A stretch of DNA of 15,763 nucleotides. Source: an uncultured Pseudomonadota bacterium. GTDB taxonomy: Bacteria; Myxococcota_A; UBA9042; CAIXZC01. The position numbers and the translations under genes are program-made. Within the stretch, counting starts at the first letter, position 1; every line of letters begins with the position of its first letter. The stretch covers positions 1 to 15,763 of the forward strand of contig CALGBT010000813.1 of NCBI GenBank assembly GCA_937884235.1, in the 5' to 3' direction. Below, one piece after another: positions 1 through 7,800 of this stretch. The notes beneath the pieces are model-generated. The model saw only the letters and a program-made list of their open reading frames with translations, made no database searches and was not told the DNA's origin.

Positions 1-483
1 GGCGGCGCACTGCGGGACAAACTGGTCTCACTAGACTTCTACCTGGGCAAGTTCCTAGCGCGCCTGGAAAGCCTGGGCATTCGAGAGCGGAGCGTCATTG
101 TGCTGACCGCCGATCACGGGATGGAACTACAGGACAAGAACCGCTCAGGAGGCTGGCAAGGGGCAATGCAGGGAACCGGGGTCAAGTACCTCGATCCCGA
201 CGGCTTCGGCTTTGTCTATCTGCCGGTGCTGGCCCCAACCTGCCCAGAGGTCACCTGCGACGACGGGGGTGGTTGTGTCGCGACAATCCTGATCACCGAC
301 GCCGATACCGGGCTGCCGGTGGAAGGCGCCACCATCATGCTGGAATCACCCGCCTCCCCGGTGGCGATAACAAATGCCGACGGACTGGCGGACTTTGCGC
401 TGGGGGCTGATCTAGCTGCCACTCTCATGGCCTCCCATGCCGACTACAACCAATCATTGTTCTCCTGCGCCTTGCAACAGTAG
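1..483 (+). CDS. Alkaline-phosphatase-superfamily hydrolase, C-terminal part, with carboxypeptidase-regulatory-like domain (5' truncated)
   Basis: The reading frame is open from base 1 and ends at TAG 481-483, giving 160 residues; the start lies upstream of the window. Residues about 12-40 read as a helix followed by a strand ending in LTADHGME. This is the metal-binding Asp-His motif near the C-terminus of type I phosphodiesterase, sulfatase and phosphatase enzymes of the alkaline phosphatase superfamily. After it come about 35 residues with a Cys pair (CPEVTCDD), then a stretch (about residues 92-155) with the pattern 'DADTGLPVEGATI...TNADGLADF', typical of carboxypeptidase-regulatory-like or other transthyretin-like beta-sandwiches in secreted proteins. 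Known of the superfamily: two-metal hydrolysis of phosphate or sulfate esters. The substrate cannot be told because the nucleophile half is missing. Export is inferred from the appended domain. It is followed by a 107-base gap containing a promoter, so it is probably not co-transcribed from its own promoter with the next gene. Superfamily call fairly sure; exact enzyme unknown. Confidence 0.75.
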   Translation, partial: GGALRDKLVSLDFYLGKFLARLESLGIRERSVIVLTADHGMELQDKNRSGGWQGAMQGTGVKYLDPDGFGFVYLPVLAPTCPEVTCDDGGGCVATILITDADTGLPVEGATIMLESPASPVAITNADGLADFALGADLAATLMASHADYNQSLFSCALQQ

Positions 484-534
484 ATCTGCCAGCCGGTACG
501 CACGCTCCGTTAAACTTCTCATCTGATCGAGATA

Positions 535-543
535 TGTTAGAAT
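535..543 (+). promoter_or_regulatory. Extended -10 promoter for the TPR/PEGA-LamG operon
   Basis: TGTTAGAAT fits the extended -10 form TGN-TATAAT with a single mismatch. No convincing -35 lies 16-18 bases upstream (CTTCTC region), which is usual for extended -10 promoters. An alternative pairing, TTAAAC (510-515) and TATGTT (533-538) with a 17-base spacer, is weaker. Transcription would begin near 550, leaving about 40 bases before the preferred ATG at 591. This is the only gap upstream of the two-gene operon. Confidence 0.45.
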
Positions 544-590
544 GCTACGGTCCCGTGACGTGACTAATGGCAACCACCATTGGGGAGACC

Positions 591-1790
591 ATGCATCGAT
601 CCATTGTTCCGGCATTGCTGACCCTGTTGCTGGTGCTGCTGGCACCACTGCGGTCGCAAGCACAGCAGAAGACACCAATTGAGTTGTTCAACGAAGGGTC
701 CGATCTGGCCGAGCAGGGGAAGTTGGCCGAGGCCGTTGCCATCTGGGTGCTGGTGGCCGACGATATCCCCGACAAGTACAAAGCCACGGTGCAGGTCAAC
801 CTGGGGCAGGCCTACAAGCAACTGAACCAGCCGGTGGAGGCCTGGTATCACCTCAACCGCTACCTGGCCTCCAACGACGATGCTGAAGTGGCCAAATGGC
901 GGAAAGAGCTGGAGGAACAGTTGGTGAAGGACCACGTCCGGGTGAGTATTCGCTGCATCCCGGCCGCGACCACGCTGGTGCTGCAGTCCGCCGCCGGCGG
1001 CTCCATCACCTACCGCTGCCCCCTCACGTGGTGGTTTGAGCCGGGCTCCTACCCGGTACGAGCTGACGCCGCCGGTCACAAACGGAAAGTGACCATGCTC
1101 CAGGTCAAGCAGGGGCCAGCCCACGAACTGGAGATCGCACTGGAGAGTGAGCAGCAGTATGGCCTCCTGGTGGTGGAGGGTGATGGCCGCGCAGTCCAGG
1201 TCTTCCTCGACGGAAAATTGGAGGGTGGCGTGCCCTTTGAGCGCAAGATCCGCACCGGCACCTACGAGTTGATGGTGGGAGCTCCAGGGAAGATGCCGTG
1301 GCGCAAGACCATCGTTGTCGAGGCCGACAAGACGGTGACCGAGGCACCAGAGGCAGCCCGGCTGGTGGTGGCCGAACCCGAGATTGATGAGCCAACGGAG
1401 ACGGTAGTAGTGATGGCCCCGGAAAAGCCGGTGAAGAACCGCAAGACGCTGGCATGGGCCTTGTTGAGCGCCGGTGTCGTCGGTCTCGCGGGCGGTGCAA
1501 CCCTCAACGGAATCGCCTTCTCCAACAACGAGGACCTCCGCTCGAAGTACCCCGATGGGACTCAGGAGGCCCCTCAGCCTTCCACCAATCGGACCGACTA
1601 TGACGCGGGCTTCGATAGCGATGTCAAACCGCTGATTATCGGGGCCGGTGTTCTCTATGGGGTCGGGGCTGCCTCCGCAATCGCCGGGGCAATAATGCTC
1701 CTCGATGGTTCCCCCGACGATAGCGCTACTAGCCTCGAACCACTGGCCGCTCCCGGCATCATGGGAATGACTTTTGAATGGAAATTCTAA
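591..1790 (+). CDS. Secreted TPR/PEGA-domain protein
   Basis: The product is 399 residues from ATG 591. An in-frame ATG at 567 would add 8 residues; 591 is preferred because a clean signal peptide then starts at once (Met-His-Arg, hydrophobic core residues 5-20, cleavage probably after SQA at 24) and GGGGAG (582-587) lies just upstream, though only 3 bases away. Residues about 28-97 look like two TPR-type helical pairs (ELFNEGSDLAEQGKLAEAV, then NLGQAYKQLNQPVEAWYHL). Residues about 115-183 and 188-247 are two PEGA-like beta units with the GTYELMVGAPG style; the first has a Cys pair (C122, C143). A variable acidic/proline linker (250-282) is followed by two hydrophobic segments (about 286-305 and 347-370) that may be membrane helices. 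Such proteins are common in myxobacterial-type genomes, usually with unknown roles in envelope assembly or surface binding. It ends 13 bases before the giant lipoprotein gene, so the two are very likely one operon. Specific function unknown. Confidence 0.85.
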   Translation: MHRSIVPALLTLLLVLLAPLRSQAQQKTPIELFNEGSDLAEQGKLAEAVAIWVLVADDIPDKYKATVQVNLGQAYKQLNQPVEAWYHLNRYLASNDDAEVAKWRKELEEQLVKDHVRVSIRCIPAATTLVLQSAAGGSITYRCPLTWWFEPGSYPVRADAAGHKRKVTMLQVKQGPAHELEIALESEQQYGLLVVEGDGRAVQVFLDGKLEGGVPFERKIRTGTYELMVGAPGKMPWRKTIVVEADKTVTEAPEAARLVVAEPEIDEPTETVVVMAPEKPVKNRKTLAWALLSAGVVGLAGGATLNGIAFSNNEDLRSKYPDGTQEAPQPSTNRTDYDAGFDSDVKPLIIGAGVLYGVGAASAIAGAIMLLDGSPDDSATSLEPLAAPGIMGMTFEWKF

Positions 1791-1792
1791 GC

Positions 1793-1798
1793 AGGTGA
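1793..1798 (+). promoter_or_regulatory. Ribosome binding site deciding the start of the giant lipoprotein
   Basis: AGGTGA lies 5 bases before ATG 1804 and just after the TAA of the preceding gene. It favours ATG 1804 over an in-frame TTG at 1774, which lies inside the upstream gene and would place ten polar residues before the lipoprotein signal. Confidence 0.7.
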
Positions 1799-1803
1799 AG
1801 ACC

Positions 1804-4800
1804 ATGCTCAAACATTTTGCACTTGCCCCCATACTGCTGGCCCTCATCGGGGCCGGCTGCGTGGAGCATTACGACTTCAAGTATCTGACAGACGGGGCAA
1901 TCGCTGATAACGCCGATGCAAAGGCAGCCGACGGCCTCGCCGACCTTTCCACATTGGAGCTTCCCGATAATCAGGACACCCTCCCGGACAGTTCCGGTGA
2001 GATTCTGTCCGATCTTGTTACTGACCTGGCAGACGCACCGGCTCCAGACCAGCAGGATGCCATTGAGCCAGACCAGCAGGACAGCGTCGCAACGGACCTG
2101 CTCGATCTGGTGGACGAAGAGGCGCCCTGCATCCCTGACTGCACGGATCTTGAGTGCGGCGATGACGGCTGCGGTGGTAGCTGTGGCAACTGCGATGACG
2201 ACAATGACTGCACCGAGGATTTCTGTTCCGAAGACATCTGCGAGCACACTAATCTGTCCGACAACGACTGCTACGACCCCGATCCCTGCAGCAGCTCTGA
2301 GGGATACTGCGAGGAGGGAGTCTGCAACGCCGCCCAGCTGCCCCTGGGTGCCATCGGCGACTTTGAAGTATGCTGGTGCGCAGAAGATGCCGACTGCCTC
2401 CCCTTCGATACTGACCCGTGCGACAACTCTGTCATGCTCTGCGACCCTGAGTTGGAAGATGAAGCCCACCCGCACTGCTACTACAAGGAAATCGAAGTGC
2501 CAACGTGTGACGATGGCGTTTCCTGTACTACCGATAGCTGCGACTCCAATACGGGCTGCGTCCACCTTCCCAGCGACGCCCCCTGCAACGGCGACAACCC
2601 GTGTATCAAGGGCACCTGCTCCCCGCTTGAGGGTTGCCAGTACGAGCCCCTCTCCGTCGGCGGCTGCGACGACAACGATTTGTGCACAGTGCAAGATACC
2701 TGTGTCAACGGCAGTTGTGCAGCCGGGGACGCCCTGGACTGCGACGATCTGGTGCCCTGCACGGTAGATACTTGCGCCCCTGAATCGGGGTGCCTGCACA
2801 ATCCGCTGGACAGCGACTGCAATGACAACAACTTCTGCACCGACGACTCTTGCGATCCGGAAAAGGGATGCCAGCACGATAATAACAACCTTGCTTGCGA
2901 CGACGATCTGGCCTGCACGGAACTCGATACCTGCAACGGCTCTATCTGTGCCGGAACCCCAGTACTCTGCGACGACGATAATGAATGCACTCTGGATAGC
3001 TGTAACCCGGACGATGGCAAGTGCGTGGCCACCCCGGTGGCCGATAATCTGGCCCAGGAATGTGACGCTTCCAGCAACCAGTGCACCGAAGCTATCGGGC
3101 AGTGTCTCGACGGCAGTTGCATCGGCAGCGCAATCGATTGTGACGACACCAACGTCTGTACCGACGACTCCTGCATCCCTGAATCAGGCTGCCTCTATGT
3201 GAACAACGACCTGGGCTGTAGTGACGACAATACTTGCACCCTCAACGACTTCTGCGCAGCCGGCGAGTGCAACTCGGGATTGGAGATCAACGTCGCCTGC
3301 CTGGATTATGATCATGACGGCCTCGCCAACGGGGTAGATTCCTGCCCACTGGCTTTTGATGGCAAGGAATTGAACCTCGACCTCGACGGTGCGGCAGATG
3401 CATGTGAACCCGTCACAGATGCCCCGCCCATAACGCGGGCCCTGAATCTGCTCGCCGCCGGCCTCTCGTCCACCACAAGGCGGACTCACGAAGTGGTGGA
3501 GGTGCCGCTGGTCAACGGCATCGCCGACCTCGGTGCAAACGGGTATCTGCCACTGGATGGAGATGCCAGCATGCCCTTCGAGAAGGGTGGCGCAGGTGGT
3601 GAACTCATCGGCACGACCCCCACTGAGGGAGCCTTCGGCGACCCCGGTGGAGGCCTCTACTTCGGCGGTAGCGATGCCATCCGCTTTGCCGGCATCGAGT
3701 TGCCCGACATTACGACGCTATGCTTATGGATGAAGCCAGACGAAGTTCACGACTTCGCGTTTGGTTCGCTCTTTCCCCAAGGCGCCGGCGGCAAGTTCGA
3801 TTTCCAGGGCCAACAGGGAAAAGTCACGGTGCTGCTTCGTTCAAGCCCCGCCGATTCCTTTCTGATGACCACCGAGGCTTCCCTCAACGACCAGTTGTTC
3901 GACGGGGAATGGCACCAACTCTGCTTCCAGTGGAACGTACTGGAAGCAGCCGGTGGGCTCTTCCTGGATGGTCAGTTATGGCCAACTACGATAACAACAC
4001 AGGGCTCACCAAAGATGTCCACCGCCCCGTTGGCAGACTGGTACACGGGGGCATTCTACGATGGTCAGCTAGGAATACCGGTTGCCCATTACAAGGGGCG
4101 ACTGGATGAGATGCTGGTATCCAACCGGATATTCTCCAGCCAAGAGATTGAGACCTACTATCGCTCCAATGCACCCTTCGCCACTCCCGTGGTTCCCGGC
4201 GCGCAGAAGGATTTCGACGACGTGCGCATCATCGACCCGGATGGGTACGATGGTACCCCGGTGTATCGCCGCAGCCGCATTGTCGGAGTCCGCCCACACT
4301 CCGACTCACCATGCCCGGCCGGAACCTCACCCGCTACCTGGCCGCACCGCGAAGACCTGTGTGGGGTCGTGGCCTATTGGCCGCTGGGCAGCAATCTCGA
4401 GAGCGTGGTGGGAAACTATAATCTCAGTTCCCTCGGCAACGGCGAATCGGTCCAACTGGGGCGCTTCGGCGACGCCGGTGGAGCATCCGTCTTCTATGGT
4501 GGTGGTGATTTGAAGTCGAGCACAATCTCCGCGGCCAAGGAACTCAAGGACGACGACCTTGCCATCGAACTCTGGTACTTCACCAAAGAAGGCGACCTGC
4601 CTGGCGGCTACCTGCTGGGCATGCCAGTAAGCCCGACGGAGCAAGTCACAGAGTTGAGCATAGCAGAAGATGGTGCGCTGCAATGGACCCTGGCAACGAC
4701 CTCTGGAACGGCAACCCTGCAGGCTACCGGAGGAACGTCTCGATGGGTTCACGTTGCCCTGAACTACGACGGCACGGATGCGACCCTCTATGTAGACGGA

Positions 4801-7800
4801 CTGGCACGGGACCGCACCTCCCTCACTGGCAATCTCAAGAGCACCACCCTCCCTCTGTACGTCGGTGCCGCGGGCGAACCGGACGAGCTCAAATCCAAGT
4901 CGATGATGGACGAGATACTGATCCACGACACCGCCAAAACCGCAGACTACTTCTTCAATCGTGCCCGTCCAGAATTGCCCAGCATCCGCTTCCTGGTATC
5001 AACAGCTCTTGGCAATGCCGGTACCGACGAGGCCCCTTCATACCCAAGTCGAAGCTACCTGATGGGTTGGGGCAACGGTGCTGCCACCATGGTTAGTCCA
5101 TATGTCTCTTCTACGGATTCTGAGACTGCATGCTACGGCTTCCTCAACCAATGCTTGGGATATGTCGGCTGGTGGACCTTTGACGATTTCGACGGTCAGC
5201 AGACATCCGACTTGTCGAACCACCACCTCCACGCCCACATCAAGGGGGCCGCACAGCGAATCGACGGAGCGCACGGGCTGGCCGTTCAGATGGACGGAGC
5301 CAGTATCTTTGAAGTGCCCTTTGTGCCGCTCATGCAAACCCCCGTGTTCACCCTCGAGACCATGGCAATGGGGGGTAGCGGGACACTCCTTTCCCGGGGA
5401 AAGCTCGTGGATGACGATGTCCTCAACTACCGGCTCTCCATCGAATCCGGGGGGGCCATCTACACTGACTTTGAACTCGACGATGGGGCCAGTGCGCAGG
5501 CGAAAAGCGCTTCCGTCTATGAAGATGGCCTGTTCCAAGCAATCGGCACAACTTATGGCGGCGCGCAACTGCTAGCCTTCTTGAGCACCAAGACGGTGGC
5601 AGCAGCCGAGATCGCGGCTGTTCCGGGGCAAACTCTCCAGGACCTCTGGTTCGGCGGCGTCAAGTCTCCCTCAAATGAGGCAACCGCCTTCTTTAGCGGT
5701 GCCTTCGATGATGTCCGGGTAATGAACCGGGCGCTGGAGAGGGACGAGATGCTTCACTATCCCGTTCTCCTGGCAACTCCCGGTTCGTTCCTCAACGGTT
5801 CTGGAAAGCCTCTCGATTCAGACAGCGACGGCATCCTCGACGATGGCGACGGCTCGCTGATCATCGGGGACAATCCCTGTGTCGGCGGCGAGATCGCCAA
5901 CTGTGACGACAACGCCGTAGACGCCCCGAACGGCGACCAGGCTGACGAAGACGGTGACGGCATCGGCTCGGTGGTTGACAACTGCCCCAACGATGCCAAC
6001 GAGGACCAGGCCGATCACGACAACAACGGCATGGGCGATGTCTGTGACCCGACCTTCAATACCGACTGGGACCATGACGGTATCGTCGGCGAGGCTGACC
6101 CCTGTCCTTACGCCTTTGATGGCGTCCATGCGGACTACAACGGTGATGGTGACCCTGATGCCTGCAAGCCTTACGTGGAAGGCTTCAATAACGGCCAGTC
6201 AATCTGGCTGGACGACGGCGGCAACGCACCGGGACGGCGCACCACCAACGAAGTTGTGGACCTGCCGCTGAAGAGCGGCACCATCGATGCCTCGACCCTC
6301 CTCTATCTGCCCTTTGAGAATCAGTCCGTGTTGGACGAAAGCCCCACGGCCGTCGCTGGCATCACGAATACGGGTCAAGCGCCCGGTTTCCAGGGCGGGC
6401 CCCAGGGCCTGGAGTCCGCCGTGTCGCTAGATGGCGGCTGTATCACTTTCGCCGACCCCTTTACCTACCCGGTGGACAGCTTCACCGTCATGACCTGGAT
6501 CCAGACGGACAAATCAGTTTCTATTCTTGACAATGGCAAAGTGGATGAGGCGGTGCCGTTGCACCCCGCGCACGGCCTCGTACTCTACTACGTCGATAGC
6601 GGCAAACTGGGACTGACGCTCGGCGACGGCACCGTAATGGCCCCAGTGGAAGCCTCTTTCGAGCCCTGGCAAGCCTGGGATTGGCACCACGTCGCCGCGA
6701 CCTTCCATTTGGGGAAAGTCCGCATCTACGTCGATGGTGACCTGCAGCAGTCCGCTAATTTCTCAGGCGATCTTCCGGCGATCAACGACGCGGCGGTAAC
6801 ACCGCATATCGGCTGCACCAACGAAGATGTCCCCAGTGGCGACTTGCGCCTTGATGACTTCCTGCTCTTTGGCCGCTCCCTGACGCCCCGAGAGATCAAG
6901 GACTATGTCGCCTCGCACCGGCCCTATGGCAAGACCCTGCTGGAAGGCACTCAGGATGATTTCGACGATGTCAGGATAATGGAGTTCCCCCACCCGGAAG
7001 AGGTGGGCAAGCAGTATGTGACCAGAACCCAGGTCATTGGCGTCCGGCCGCACTCGGACAGCAACTGTCCCGTTGGCGCCCCGGAGGAGACCTTCGCCAG
7101 CCGTGATGACCTGTGCGGAGTCGCGGGCTTCTGGCGCCTTGACTCGGCCCAGGGGGATGAAGTGACGCAAGGCTCGGATTCCCCGTTGAAGCTGCTCCCG
7201 GAGGCGCAGAATCCGTGGTTCGCTTTTGGTCGCTTCGGCAGCCCCAACGGCGGCATCCGTTTTGGCAACAGGAGTCAGGTGCTCACCGTCGCTTCACCGC
7301 CCGAACTGAGCCCCGGCACGAGTTCTTTCTCCATCGAGGCCTGGCTGCGCGTTCCCGACACCTCGGTGGGGTCGGTTCTCTATCCCGTTGACAAGGTGGA
7401 CAACAACACCAACGGCTACCAGATGACCTACTCGGTGAACGGCGGCTTCTTTGGCTGCCAGTGGTTTGGCAATAGCGGAGAGATGATCGTCTTGTCGAGT
7501 TCCAAGCCGCTCAACGACAGGCAGTGGCACCACGTCGGCTGTGTCCTCGACCGCCCCCCGGGAGGGTCGATAACGGCCCTGGTCTACGTCGACGGAATCC
7601 AGGTCAAGAAGGAAGTGAAGCCGGAGAATCACCTCAGTTCACTGGACAGCGACACGCCCTTCCGCATCGGCTGGGCCAATCAGCCCGGGAATCTCTCGCA
7701 GGAGCTTGACGAGGTTCTCTACCATGCTGTGGCGAAGTCCCCTGACTACTTCTTCTATCGCGCCCGCCCCTCAGTGCCGCGCCTGCGGTTCCTGGCCAAT

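Noticed and set aside
484..590. Factor-independent terminator after the phosphatase-like gene
   Set aside because: No stable GC hairpin followed by a T-run is visible in this gap; the AT-rich part is better explained by the extended -10 promoter.
564..1847. Open minus-strand frame of 427 codons antisense to the TPR/PEGA gene
   Set aside because: The plus strand has a signal peptide, TPR and PEGA-like domains and an operon context. The antisense product is Gly/His/Leu-rich with no recognisable domain or export signal, as expected of a shadow frame in GC-rich DNA.
1759..2877. Open minus-strand frame of 372 codons opposite the Cys-rich region
   Set aside because: The repeated Asp codons (GAC/GAT) on the plus strand read as Val/Ile on the reverse strand, giving a Val/Ala/Ile-rich artefact. 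The Cys repeat pattern on the plus strand is clearly the real protein.
2191..3300. Regular repeats that at first sight could be a CRISPR-like or DNA-level tandem array
   Set aside because: Repeat units vary in length (about 72-96 bases), differ at synonymous positions, and stay in one reading frame; they are protein repeats.
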